Below are positions 7,152 to 15,837 of a stretch of DNA of 64,000 bases, piece by piece (positions within the stretch are counted from its first letter, which is position 1; each line of letters starts with the position of its first letter). The stretch comes from Paradesertivirga superstes (lineage in GTDB: Bacteria; Bacteroidota; Bacteroidia; Sphingobacteriales; Sphingobacteriaceae). A model generated the notes under the pieces. It was given only the letters and a program-made list of their open reading frames with translations, had not been told where the DNA came from and did no database searches. The stretch spans positions 496,001-560,000 of the forward strand of contig NZ_JBBJCN010000001.1 of NCBI RefSeq assembly GCF_037622515.1. The letters run 5' to 3'. Made by a program: the position numbers and the translations under genes.

Positions 7152-9599
7152 ATGTTCAAAGAAATCGGGAATAAACCCCTCAGATACTTCATCATAGCCA
7201 TCTACTTTTTAATTATACTTTTTTGTGCCATCGAAATAAATTTCCTTTATCTGTTTGGTTACTCTCCAACCTACAGGGATATCAAAACGCCTAATATGCG
7301 GATTGCATCAGAACTTTATACCGCAGATGGAAAACTTATCGGAAGATATTATAAAGAAAACCGTACTCCTATAGATTTTAAGCAAATTACCCAGGGTACA
7401 ATTAATGCCCTTGTTGCAACAGAAGATGCACGTTTTTACAATCATTACGGAGTCGATATATATTCAGTCTTCTCCAGTGCAGCTTCTACTTTCACAGGTG
7501 ACAAGCGCGGCGGAAGTACAATTACCCAGCAACTTGCAAAGAATCTTTATCGAACCCGGAACAATAAACAACAAGGTTTTATAAAACATATTCCCCTCGC
7601 GAGAACATTAGTATACAAATTAAAAGAATGGACAACTGCTCTGAAACTGGAGCATCAATATTCTAAAAATGAAATACTTACAATGTATTTCAATACCGTA
7701 ACCTTTGGTAGCAATACGTATGGTTTAAAAACCGCGGCGAAAAAATATTTCAATAAAGAGCCCGAAAAACTTGACATCCAGCATTCTGCTATGCTTGTTG
7801 GGATGTTAAAGGCTACTACAACGTATAATCCTGATAATAATCCTGAAAAAACTCTTGAACGACGTAATGTTGTATTGTCTCAGATGGAGAAGTATAATTA
7901 CATTTCTAAACAAGAATTTGAGAGGTATAAATCAAGACCTCTTGGCCTTACCAAAGGAGAAGTGGTTGAAGATAACCGTGGCGATTCTTACCTGCGTTCT
8001 GCTGTTTCCAGGTACCTTGAAGACTGGTGCGAATCGAACGGATATGACCTTTACGAATCAGGATTAAAAATATATACAACTATTGATTCAAAACTCCAGC
8101 AATATGCTGAAGAAGCGATGAAGGAACAGATGAAAATTCTCCAGCAACGTTTGAATAATGCGTGGGGAGATCAGAACCCATGGAGAGATTCGAATGGTGA
8201 CGAGATTAAAGATTTTCCCGAGAAAGCGGCCCAGCGACTTCCGGTATATTCTTATCTTAAAAAGAAATATAACAACAACCAGGACTCTATAAACTACTAT
8301 CTGAATAAGCCTAAAAAGATGAAAATTTTTAGCTGGAATGGTGATAAAGAGGTTGAATATTCTACTATCGACTCCATTAAGTATTATGCCAAAATACTTA
8401 ATACAGGTATGATGACCATGGACCCAATGAACGGGCACATTAAAGTTTGGGTTGGAGGAGTGGATTTTGATCACTTCAATTTTGATCACGTAAATCAGGC
8501 CAAACGTCAGGCAGGTTCAACCTTTAAGCCATTCGCCTACCTTGCAGCATTAGAAAGCGGAATGAGTCCCTGCGACAAATTTGTAGATAAACCCGTAAAA
8601 ATTGAATACGATGAAAACAATACGACATTGTATTGGGAACCAAAAAATGCTGATTATAATTTCACAGGAAGGGAGATGACGTTAAGGCATGCCATGGGAC
8701 GCTCTGTAAATTCTGTTACTGCACAAATCACCCAACAGGTTGGCTGGGATAATGTAGTTAAATACGCCCACGAATGCGGCATTGAAAGCAAATTAAAATC
8801 CGTGCCTTCGGTTAGCCTGGGATCAAACGATGTTTCAGTTTACGAAATGGTTAAGGCCTATGGTACTTTTTTGAATAATGGAAAAAAGACAGAACCAATA
8901 TTGGTTTATAAAATTACAGATAACGAAGGCCATGTACTGGAAGAATTTAAAGCGAAACAAAAGCAGGTAATCAGTGAAGAAATTGCGTGGTTAATGCTCT
9001 ACATGTTCCGCGGGGGTATGGACGAACCAGGCGGAACTTCTCAGGCTCTATGGGAATGGGATCTTTGGAAAAAAGGCAATCAGATCGGAGGAAAAACCGG
9101 AACATCATCTGATTACGTAGATGGTTGGTATATGGGTATCACTAAAGATTTGGTTACTGGCATATGGGTTGGCTGCGATGAAAGAAGCGTGCATTTCAGA
9201 TCATCCGGAACGGGAGAAGGCTCACATACAGCTTTGCCTATTTTTGGAAGGTTTATGGAAAAGGTTTACCACGATCCTTCAACCGGTTATACCTATGGTC
9301 CTTTTCCTAAACCTACGGTTGATATTACCAGAGAATACAACTGTCAAACAGTAATAATACCTTCAGATACCTTAACTGTTGATACTACTATGACCGATTC
9401 ATTGATGGTACCTGAAGAATCAGAAGTTGAAGAGCCGGCTGATTCTGCGTTTCAGAACAAGCCCTACCAGAAACCATCTGACAATAAACCTAGTACACCG
9501 ACGAATCCGACTCAACCACAAATAAAGACAGAGCCACAAACGAACAGAGAAAAAAGACAGGAAGCCAGGCGTCAAAGACGAGAAGAACAAAACAATTAA
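7152..9599 (+). CDS. Class A penicillin-binding protein (PBP1A-like transglycosylase/transpeptidase)
   Basis: 815-aa bifunctional peptidoglycan synthase. One membrane segment (residues ~12-36) anchors it. The GT51 transglycosylase follows with catalytic Glu91 in ATEDARFYNHYG and GGSTITQQLAKNLY (~120-133). The transpeptidase has Ser456 in GSTFKP, SVNS (SxN motif) and Lys648 in KTGTSSDYVDGWY. The last ~75 residues are a Pro/Thr/Gln- and Arg-rich low-complexity tail. It acts in the inner membrane facing the periplasm, polymerising lipid II and cross-linking stem peptides. The ATG at 7152 gives a short cytoplasmic leader, as usual. Confidence 0.96.
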   Translation: MFKEIGNKPLRYFIIAIYFLIILFCAIEINFLYLFGYSPTYRDIKTPNMRIASELYTADGKLIGRYYKENRTPIDFKQITQGTINALVATEDARFYNHYGVDIYSVFSSAASTFTGDKRGGSTITQQLAKNLYRTRNNKQQGFIKHIPLARTLVYKLKEWTTALKLEHQYSKNEILTMYFNTVTFGSNTYGLKTAAKKYFNKEPEKLDIQHSAMLVGMLKATTTYNPDNNPEKTLERRNVVLSQMEKYNYISKQEFERYKSRPLGLTKGEVVEDNRGDSYLRSAVSRYLEDWCESNGYDLYESGLKIYTTIDSKLQQYAEEAMKEQMKILQQRLNNAWGDQNPWRDSNGDEIKDFPEKAAQRLPVYSYLKKKYNNNQDSINYYLNKPKKMKIFSWNGDKEVEYSTIDSIKYYAKILNTGMMTMDPMNGHIKVWVGGVDFDHFNFDHVNQAKRQAGSTFKPFAYLAALESGMSPCDKFVDKPVKIEYDENNTTLYWEPKNADYNFTGREMTLRHAMGRSVNSVTAQITQQVGWDNVVKYAHECGIESKLKSVPSVSLGSNDVSVYEMVKAYGTFLNNGKKTEPILVYKITDNEGHVLEEFKAKQKQVISEEIAWLMLYMFRGGMDEPGGTSQALWEWDLWKKGNQIGGKTGTSSDYVDGWYMGITKDLVTGIWVGCDERSVHFRSSGTGEGSHTALPIFGRFMEKVYHDPSTGYTYGPFPKPTVDITREYNCQTVIIPSDTLTVDTTMTDSLMVPEESEVEEPADSAFQNKPYQKPSDNKPSTPTNPTQPQIKTEPQTNREKRQEARRQRREEQNN

Positions 9600-9675
9600 T
9601 TAATTTTTTTAATTATATACTACTCTGTAGCATTACGAATTAAATAACCGTATTTTAGATTATAAATGGTTTTAT

Positions 9676-12600
9676 ATGACTAACCTGGACTCTTTTAGGG
9701 AAAAAGCACTAAAAATTTGCCTTGCCCTTATCATAATTTTTATTGCGGGCTCCCTTCCAGCAAATGCGCAATATTTTGGTCAGAATCTTGTTCGCTACAA
9801 GAATCTAAAATTTAAAGTTAATCAGTCACGGCACTTTGAGTTATACGATTATTTAAAAAATGATAGCATAACCACGCGGTTTTTACAGGAGTCGGAAGTT
9901 TGGTATGATTTACATCAGCAAGTATTCAGAGATACATTCTCAAAAAGAAACCCAATAATTTTATATGAAAACCACCCTGATTTTCAATCTACAACGGCTA
10001 TCTCAGGCGGTGTGGGTGTTGGAACGGGCGGTGTTACTGAAGGTTTGAAAAACCGTGTTGTCATGCCCTTAATGTCGCTGAATCATCAAACGCGGCATGT
10101 ACTGGGTCATGAGCTCGTTCATGCGTTTCAATATCATTCCCTTATAGAAGGCGATTCAACAAATCTTGAAAATATAGGTAATCTACCCTTATGGATGGTC
10201 GAAGGGATGGCCGAATATTTATCTATCGGAAAAGTAGATGCATTCACCGGGATGTGGATGCGTGATGCATACCTTAACAAAGACATTCCAACTCTTAGAG
10301 ATCTGACCACCAATAACAGATATTTCCCATACAGATACGGGCAGGCTTTCTGGACATACATTGGCTCAACCTACGGTGATACTATTATTGTCCCTCTTTT
10401 TAAAGCCACAGCCAAATATGGATATGAAATGGCTATCAGAAGAACATTCGGATACGATGAGAAAACCTTATCGAATTTATGGAGAACCAGCATTGAAAAC
10501 ACCTACAAACCTCTCCTAAAAGACACTTCTCAGGTTCCGATCGGGAAAAATGTACTTAACTCAACCAATGCCGGAGAGATGAACGTTGCACCGGCAGTAT
10601 CTCCTGATGGAAAATATATTGCCTTTTTATCTGAAAAGGAATTACTCAGTATCGACCTGTTTCTCGCAGATGCACAAACGGGGAAAATCATCCGAAAGCT
10701 CACAAGCAAAGCTACAAACACCCATATAGATGAATTTAGTTTTATAGAATCTGCCGGTGCATGGTCACCCGATAGCCGAAGATTTGCTTTCAGTGCGTTT
10801 AGCAGTGGCCGGACAAAACTTTTCGTCGTAGACGTCACTAATGGGAGGAATCAATTAGTCGAATCTATGGGCGATGTTGGCGAGTTCAGCAACTTAAGTT
10901 TTGCCCCTAACGGAGAGGAAATTGCTTTTACAGGATTAAAAAACGGTTATAGCGATTTGTTCATTTATAATCTCCGCACTAAAAAATTAACCCAGCTTAC
11001 CAATGACAAGTATTCAGATTATGCCCCTAGCTTCTCTCCTGATGGGCGTTCTCTGGTGTTTACAAGTGACAGAACCACATTAGATGCTGCTTCTAACAGG
11101 AGTGTTGAAATAACTCACTCCTTGGCAATTATGGATCTGTCTACAAAACAAATAAAAAATGTGCCGGTATTTGAGGGTGCCAATAATATGAATCCTCAAT
11201 TTTCCGGAAACAGTCAGCAGATCTATTTCCTGTCTAACAGAGACGGATTCAGAAACATGTACAGGTATACACTTTCTAGCGGAAAAACAGAACAGCTAAC
11301 AGATTATTTTACTGGAATAAGCGGAATAACCGAATATTCACCGGCTCTTAGCCTGTCTCTTAAAGATGACGTAGTTTATTCCTATTACAGAGCTCAAAAG
11401 TATACCATTTATAACGCGAAAGCCACCGATTTTAAAGCAGTCGAAGTATCTCCAACTGCAATAAATTTTGATGCGGCAATTCTGCCTCCCGTGAAAAGCA
11501 CAGGGGTTGATTTAATAAATGCCAACCTCGATAACTTCGAACGTTTTGAAACCATTGCTCCTGAATCTATTAAACAAGTTCCTTACAGACCTCAATTTAA
11601 ACTGGATTACCTTTCCAGCAATGGAGTTGGAGCTCAGGTTGGCCGCTTAGGAACTGGACTTTCAAGTGGAGTCCAGGGAATTTTCAGCGATATTCTGGGT
11701 GGAAATCAAATACAGGCAGCGGCAGCAGTAAACGGGGAAATATATGACTTCGGCGGACAGGTAGCTTACATCAACCAACAAACACGTGTTAACTGGGGTG
11801 CCGCGGTATCACACATTCCCTATGTGTCGGGTTTCTCAAATGCGTCTATAGAAGATGACCCTAATGTTGGACAGGTTTATGTCGAGAACTACGATATATT
11901 GAGAACCTTTGAAGATCAGGTACAGGCATTTAGTTCATATCCTTTCTCCAGAATCTCGCGTTTCGAACTTGGAACCGGAATTTCAAGATATAGTTACCGC
12001 CTGGACCGATACAGTAATGTTTATGAGTATTTTGGGGGAAATACTATAGGTCGTCAGTTTGCAGCCGATAAGAGAAAAGTATCAAGAGAAGAAGCAGCAG
12101 AAGATTACCGTGCTTACGGTATAGATTTTAAACCCTTTACAATTTATCAATTAAATGGAGCTTTTGTTGGGGACAACTCTTTGATGGGTATTACTTCTCC
12201 CCTGGCGGGATTTCGTTACCGGTTTGGTGCAGAAAGTTATTTAGGCGATTATAGCTTCACAGCAGTAACTGCAGATTTTCGTAAATATCATCGTATTAAA
12301 CCAGTAACTTTTGCGGTTAGAGCTTATAGTTATTCCCGCTTAGGAAAAGATCAGAATAGATTATACCCTTTATTTATCGGCTACCCGTATTTTGTCCGCG
12401 GATATGAGGCAAATTCTTTTTACAAAAGAGGAACTGCCATTAATACACCAGGGCAATTTAGCTTAAGCCAATTAACTGGTTCAAAGATAGCTGTTTTTAA
12501 CTTTGAAGTAAGACTGCCCTTTACCGGACCCAAGCGCTTATCTGCTATCGAATCAAAATTCTTGTTCTCTGATTTAAATGCCTTCTTTGATGTTGGCCTG

Positions 12601-12837
12601 GCCTATGATCAGGATTCAAAGGTAACTTTCAGATCTCAGCCACGCACCTATTCAGGGTTTAATGTGCAAGATGGTTCAAATACTGTAACAGAACGTATTC
12701 CGGCCATGAGTGCAGGCTTATCGTTACGGGTAAATGTATTTGGATATTTTATTCTTGAACCATATGCTGCTATACCTTTTCAGCGTAAAGATGTTAGCGG
12801 ACCTGTATTTGGTTTGACATTTGCACCCGGATGGTAA
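9676..12837 (+). CDS. Three-module outer-membrane protein: gluzincin peptidase-like, TolB-type propeller, D15-like barrel
   Basis: 1053 aa with a signal peptide (cleavage after ANAQ, ~32). Residues ~45-300 are a peptidase-MA-like domain with HELVH at 145-149 and WMVEGMAEYLS giving Glu176 as probable third zinc ligand. Residues ~300-600 carry TolB/WD40-like propeller repeats (PAVSPDGKYIAFLSE, APNGEEIAFTG, PSFSPDGRSLVFTSD). Residues ~650-1053 look like a surface-antigen (Omp85/D15-type) barrel ending in an aromatic-rich strand (GPVFGLTFAPGW). The combination suggests a surface or periplasmic protease tethered to its own barrel; the substrate is unknown. It is followed by a terminator. Confidence 0.85.
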   Translation: MTNLDSFREKALKICLALIIIFIAGSLPANAQYFGQNLVRYKNLKFKVNQSRHFELYDYLKNDSITTRFLQESEVWYDLHQQVFRDTFSKRNPIILYENHPDFQSTTAISGGVGVGTGGVTEGLKNRVVMPLMSLNHQTRHVLGHELVHAFQYHSLIEGDSTNLENIGNLPLWMVEGMAEYLSIGKVDAFTGMWMRDAYLNKDIPTLRDLTTNNRYFPYRYGQAFWTYIGSTYGDTIIVPLFKATAKYGYEMAIRRTFGYDEKTLSNLWRTSIENTYKPLLKDTSQVPIGKNVLNSTNAGEMNVAPAVSPDGKYIAFLSEKELLSIDLFLADAQTGKIIRKLTSKATNTHIDEFSFIESAGAWSPDSRRFAFSAFSSGRTKLFVVDVTNGRNQLVESMGDVGEFSNLSFAPNGEEIAFTGLKNGYSDLFIYNLRTKKLTQLTNDKYSDYAPSFSPDGRSLVFTSDRTTLDAASNRSVEITHSLAIMDLSTKQIKNVPVFEGANNMNPQFSGNSQQIYFLSNRDGFRNMYRYTLSSGKTEQLTDYFTGISGITEYSPALSLSLKDDVVYSYYRAQKYTIYNAKATDFKAVEVSPTAINFDAAILPPVKSTGVDLINANLDNFERFETIAPESIKQVPYRPQFKLDYLSSNGVGAQVGRLGTGLSSGVQGIFSDILGGNQIQAAAAVNGEIYDFGGQVAYINQQTRVNWGAAVSHIPYVSGFSNASIEDDPNVGQVYVENYDILRTFEDQVQAFSSYPFSRISRFELGTGISRYSYRLDRYSNVYEYFGGNTIGRQFAADKRKVSREEAAEDYRAYGIDFKPFTIYQLNGAFVGDNSLMGITSPLAGFRYRFGAESYLGDYSFTAVTADFRKYHRIKPVTFAVRAYSYSRLGKDQNRLYPLFIGYPYFVRGYEANSFYKRGTAINTPGQFSLSQLTGSKIAVFNFEVRLPFTGPKRLSAIESKFLFSDLNAFFDVGLAYDQDSKVTFRSQPRTYSGFNVQDGSNTVTERIPAMSAGLSLRVNVFGYFILEPYAAIPFQRKDVSGPVFGLTFAPGW

Positions 12838-12853
12838 TACTAAAAAAAGAATA

Positions 12854-12879
12854 AAAAAAGCGGCTCTGGTCGCTTTTTT
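12854..12879. terminator. Bidirectional terminator
   Basis: Hairpin made of AAAAAAGCG and CGCTTTTTT with an 8-nt loop, between the convergent 1053-aa protein gene and the GIY-YIG-like gene. Confidence 0.82.
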
Positions 12880-12881
12880 TA

Positions 12882-13223
12882 TTACATCACATTAATTCTT
12901 TTATCAACCCGGATAAAAGGATGTATTAATATTTTCTCAAAGTCAAGACCAATACTTAAATCCAGCCAATCCGGATTTACCGCTCTAACTAATTTTTCCT
13001 TTTGAGCCCTGGTAAATTTGCTGATTAAATTAAACCTTTGTACCGCCGCCTCTTCAGTTTTCATCTCCTCAAAATAAATCAGCCTTGTTAATTGCTGCGC
13101 CGAATCAAAAAACAGGCTGGGCATTTGGCGATAAAAATTTACGGTCTTTAAAAGATCTGCACTCATACCTACATGTAATGACGTACGATTGCGGTCGGTA
13201 ACAATAAACACATATCTTTTCAT
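12882..13223 (-). CDS. GIY-YIG-like protein with eroded active site
   Basis: 113 aa. The overall plan is that of the small GIY-YIG nucleases of Bacteroidota: YVFIVTDRNRTSLHVGMS at the N-terminus, RLIYFEEMKTEEAAVQR in the middle, and the C-terminal signature NPDWLDLS. However, the usual GIY and YIG tyrosines are replaced, the Arg after the second motif is not evident, and the conserved Glu of the REKxxK helix reads Arg-Phe-Asn-Leu. It may therefore be a non-catalytic relative. It is divergent from a LexA/S24-type regulator with a shared 87-bp intergenic region that holds an inverted repeat, so it is probably controlled by it. Confidence 0.75.
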   Translation of the reverse strand: MKRYVFIVTDRNRTSLHVGMSADLLKTVNFYRQMPSLFFDSAQQLTRLIYFEEMKTEEAAVQRFNLISKFTRAQKEKLVRAVNPDWLDLSIGLDFEKILIHPFIRVDKRINVM

Positions 13224-13248
13224 ATCTTTTTCTTGAGTATTAAAAATA

Positions 13249-13294
13249 TTTTGCTAATTTTATGAGCATAAAGTTACTAACTATTTTAGCAAAA
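13249..13294. promoter_or_regulatory. Inverted repeat in divergent promoter region (candidate operator)
   Basis: TTTTGCTAA at 13249-13257 is repeated as its reverse complement TTAGCAAAA at 13286-13294, in the short space between the GIY-YIG-like gene and the XRE/S24 regulator. A site of this kind between a repressor and its divergent neighbour suits autoregulation. Binding is inferred only. Confidence 0.5.
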
Positions 13295-13310
13295 CAAAAT
13301 TTATTTTAAA

Positions 13311-14087
13311 ATGGCTAACATTTCTAATAATCTTCGGTACCTGAGAAAGAAAAAAGGGCTTACCCAACAGCAATTTGCTGATTTGATGGAAATTAAACGG
13401 TCCCTTGTTGGAGCATACGAAGAAGACAGAGCCGATCCCCGATACGAATTGCTAAAAAAATTCGCAATATTTTACGACTTATCTATTGATGAACTCATCA
13501 ATGAAGAGATTAACGATAAATGGAAACCCAAGCCTAAAAGCGATCCCTCCAACTTACGCGTGTTAAGTATTTCTGTTGATTCAGAAGACCGGGAGAACAT
13601 TGAATTGGTGCCTGTAAAAGCCAGCGCCGGTTATTTAAACGGATATGCTGACCCTCAATTCATCAGTGAACTTCCCAGGTTTCATCTTCCATTTTTAAAA
13701 CAGGGAACATTCAGAGCATTTGAAATAAAAGGCGACTCTATGCTACCTTTACCTTCGGGAACAATTGTTATTGGAGAATACCTTGAAAACTGGAACGATT
13801 TAAAAGCTGGTGATACTTACATATTCATCACTAAAGAAGATGGTGTAGTATACAAACGTGCGGGAAATAAATTTAAAGAAAACAAGACAATCAAACTAAT
13901 TTCCGACAACCCGGTTTATGATCCATACAACGTTCCTTCAGAACAGGTTCTTGAAATATGGAAATCAAAAGCATACATTTCAACCGTATTCCCTGAACCT
14001 TTACAGGAGCCAACCATGGAAAGTCTTACCTCAATGATGGCTCAAATGCAAAAATCAATAGCACAATTAAAACCGGGCAACAACTAA
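13311..14087 (+). CDS. XRE-type transcriptional regulator with S24 (LexA-like) peptidase domain
   Basis: 258 aa. Residues 5-62 are a helix-turn-helix of the XRE type (LRYLRKKKGLTQQQFADLM...LVGAYEEDRADP). Residues ~98-225 are an S24 autoprotease domain: a possible self-cleavage bond Ala106-Gly107 (KASAGYLNG), nucleophile Ser143 (KGDSMLP) and Lys182 (GVVYKRAG) forming the Ser-Lys dyad. Proteins of this build (CI-like, LexA-like) are cleaved on RecA activation and relieve repression. A Met/Gln-rich tail ends the protein. It is divergent from the GIY-YIG-like gene; the pair may form a small damage-response unit. Confidence 0.93.
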   Translation: MANISNNLRYLRKKKGLTQQQFADLMEIKRSLVGAYEEDRADPRYELLKKFAIFYDLSIDELINEEINDKWKPKPKSDPSNLRVLSISVDSEDRENIELVPVKASAGYLNGYADPQFISELPRFHLPFLKQGTFRAFEIKGDSMLPLPSGTIVIGEYLENWNDLKAGDTYIFITKEDGVVYKRAGNKFKENKTIKLISDNPVYDPYNVPSEQVLEIWKSKAYISTVFPEPLQEPTMESLTSMMAQMQKSIAQLKPGNN

Positions 14088-14148
14088 GTTACATCCGAGC
14101 ATTAATCTTTTATTTATTTTGGTATTCCAATTAGAAAATCAAACCAAA

Positions 14149-14562
14149 ATGAAAAAAATTTTATTGATGATGTCTTTAGTAGCCGGAATAGTTACTTTCA
14201 GCATGGCACAGGGTGGTGGACAACAGGGGACACCCGAAGAACGTGCGCAAAGAAGCCTTGACCGGATTAAAACTTCTGCTTCAATTACATTTACTCCCGA
14301 GCAGGAATCCAAAGTTAAGGCAATTCTGATCTCTCAGAGCAAGTCTCAGGATAGTCTTATAGCTGTTGCAGGGGCTGGAGCCGACCGGATGGCTGCCTTT
14401 CAAAAATTAGCTCCGATTCGGGCCGCCAATGATGTTAAAATCATGGCACTTTTAAATGACGAGCAAAAGAAGGCTTACACCACTTACCTCGAAGCCCGTC
14501 GTCAGCGTATGCAGCAAGGTGGCCAGGGCGGTGCCACTCCCAAACCTGCAGGACAGCGTTAA
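14149..14562 (+). CDS. Secreted DUF4890/Spy-like helical protein, paralogue 1
   Basis: 137 aa from ATG 14149; an upstream in-frame TTG at 14119 would put charged residues before the signal peptide and is less likely. Signal peptide ending in SMAQ. The mature part has the core PEERAQRSLDRIKT...TPEQESKVKAIL...LNDEQKKAYTTYLE, with LNDEQ resembling the LTxxQ motif of Spy/CpxP periplasmic chaperones. The tail is Gly/Gln/Arg-rich. It is the first of three related genes in a row; function is unknown, with periplasmic stress binding the usual guess. Confidence 0.82.
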   Translation: MKKILLMMSLVAGIVTFSMAQGGGQQGTPEERAQRSLDRIKTSASITFTPEQESKVKAILISQSKSQDSLIAVAGAGADRMAAFQKLAPIRAANDVKIMALLNDEQKKAYTTYLEARRQRMQQGGQGGATPKPAGQR

Positions 14563-14627
14563 TACCATAAGCAAGAAAAGAAATCCTAAATTTTCACATT
14601 TTATACATCACTTAAATACACTTAATT

Positions 14628-15239
14628 ATGAAGAAATTATTAGTAATTGCTGCCTTAGTGGCTGGCACGGTAAGCTTGAGCTCGGCTCAGGGACAAGGAG
14701 GTCAGCAACGCACTCCGGAGGAAAGAGCTAAAATGAGCGTTGATAGAATGAAAACAACAATTACTAGCTTATCTGCCGATCAGGAAGCAAAACTGATAGC
14801 ACTTTCACTTGCTCAAAGTAAATCTCAGGATAGCTTATCTGCGGCTATAACCGCAAAAGTGACCTCCGTATTAAACGACGATCAAAAGAAAACCTACGCT
14901 GCATATATTGCAGAACGAGGAAATCGTGGCGGATTTGGTGGCGGAGGCCAAAGGGGCGGTGGAGCTGGCGGAACAATGCCGAGCCCTGAAGAAAGAGCTA
15001 AAATGAGTGTTGAAAGATTAAAAACAGCTGCATCTTTGACACTTACCCCTGAACAGGAAGGTAAATTATTAGCGATCATGGTAGATCAGTCTAAAGCACA
15101 AACTGCACTGGCTGCGGCAATCTCTGCTAAAACACTGGCTATACTTAATGATGAGCAAAAAAAGGCTTATACCACTATGCTTGAACAAAGACGGCAAGGT
15201 GGACAAGGCGGTGGAGGCCCTCGGCCGGCTGGTCAGTAA
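14628..15239 (+). CDS. Secreted DUF4890/Spy-like protein with internally duplicated domain, paralogue 2
   Basis: 203 aa with signal peptide (cleavage near SSAQ). It holds two copies of the module PEERAKMSV(D/E)R(M/L)KT ... (L/I)LNDEQKK, at residues ~28-92 and ~120-190, joined by a Gly/Arg-rich linker (~100-118) and followed by another Gly-rich tail. The internal duplication resembles fusion of two genes like its upstream neighbour, 65 bp away. A terminator follows directly, so the two upstream paralogues probably form one transcript. Confidence 0.85.
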   Translation: MKKLLVIAALVAGTVSLSSAQGQGGQQRTPEERAKMSVDRMKTTITSLSADQEAKLIALSLAQSKSQDSLSAAITAKVTSVLNDDQKKTYAAYIAERGNRGGFGGGGQRGGGAGGTMPSPEERAKMSVERLKTAASLTLTPEQEGKLLAIMVDQSKAQTALAAAISAKTLAILNDEQKKAYTTMLEQRRQGGQGGGGPRPAGQ

Positions 15240-15258
15240 TAATTCATCCCAACGATTA

Positions 15259-15291
15259 AAAGGTGAGTGTTTATACACTCACCTTTTTTTT
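15259..15291 (+). terminator. Intrinsic terminator
   Basis: Perfect 12-bp stem (AAAGGTGAGTGT / ACACTCACCTTT) with a TTAT loop, followed by a T run. It ends the two-gene DUF4890-like unit. Confidence 0.92.
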
Positions 15292-15365
15292 GTGTTAACA
15301 TTTTTTAACAATTGACCGTTAAACCTTTTGTTTTCAATTCCTTCTATCTATTAAACACTATAGAT

Positions 15366-15758
15366 ATGAAAAAAATAATTTTAAGCGCAATCCTGTTTTT
15401 AGGATTAACAGCCACCGGCTTTTCACAGGAAAGAACTCAACGAGTGCAGAAAACCCCGGAAGAAAGAGCACATAGAATAACTGATGCATTGGATAAAAAA
15501 CTATCCCTGACAGACAATCAAAAAACACAGATCTACCAGATTAACCTCGAACGTGCTCAGGCAATGAGCAATTCCAGGGGCACAAAAAGAGATGGCAAGG
15601 ATCTTTCGAATAAAAAAGCACAGTTTGAAGCTGGCGAGGACAGAATTTTAAGTATTCTGAATGACAGCCAAAAAGCGACCTATAATCAACTAAAAGCGGA
15701 ACGAGAGGCAAAATTCAAAAACCGCCAGGGAGATCATCCCAAAAAGTTGAAAAAATAA
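15366..15758 (+). CDS. Secreted DUF4890/Spy-like protein, paralogue 3
   Basis: 130 aa from ATG 15366, which starts directly at the signal peptide (MKKIILSAILFLGL...GFSQ). The core KTPEERAHRITDALDKKLSLTDNQKTQIYQI with LSLTDNQ near the usual LTxxQ position, and later ILNDSQKATYNQL, matches the neighbouring paralogues. The tail is Lys/Arg-rich instead of Gly-rich. It has its own terminators on both sides, so it is a separate transcription unit. Confidence 0.82.
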   Translation: MKKIILSAILFLGLTATGFSQERTQRVQKTPEERAHRITDALDKKLSLTDNQKTQIYQINLERAQAMSNSRGTKRDGKDLSNKKAQFEAGEDRILSILNDSQKATYNQLKAEREAKFKNRQGDHPKKLKK

Positions 15759-15783
15759 TTTCAGGGTTCTATGATTTAACAAT

Positions 15784-15814
15784 AAAAAAGCGGCTTTTTA
15801 CAGGCCGCTTTTTT
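15784..15814 (+). terminator. Intrinsic terminator
   Basis: AAAAAAGCGGC and GCCGCTTTTTT pair perfectly around a short loop, right after the third DUF4890-like gene and 24 bp before bioF. Confidence 0.9.
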
Positions 15815-15837
15815 AATTTAGAGCTTTTGCTGGAATT

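Noticed and set aside
8088..8489. Minus-strand frame of 133 codons inside the PBP gene
   Set aside because: Shadow of the PBP coding strand; composition is typical of antisense translation.
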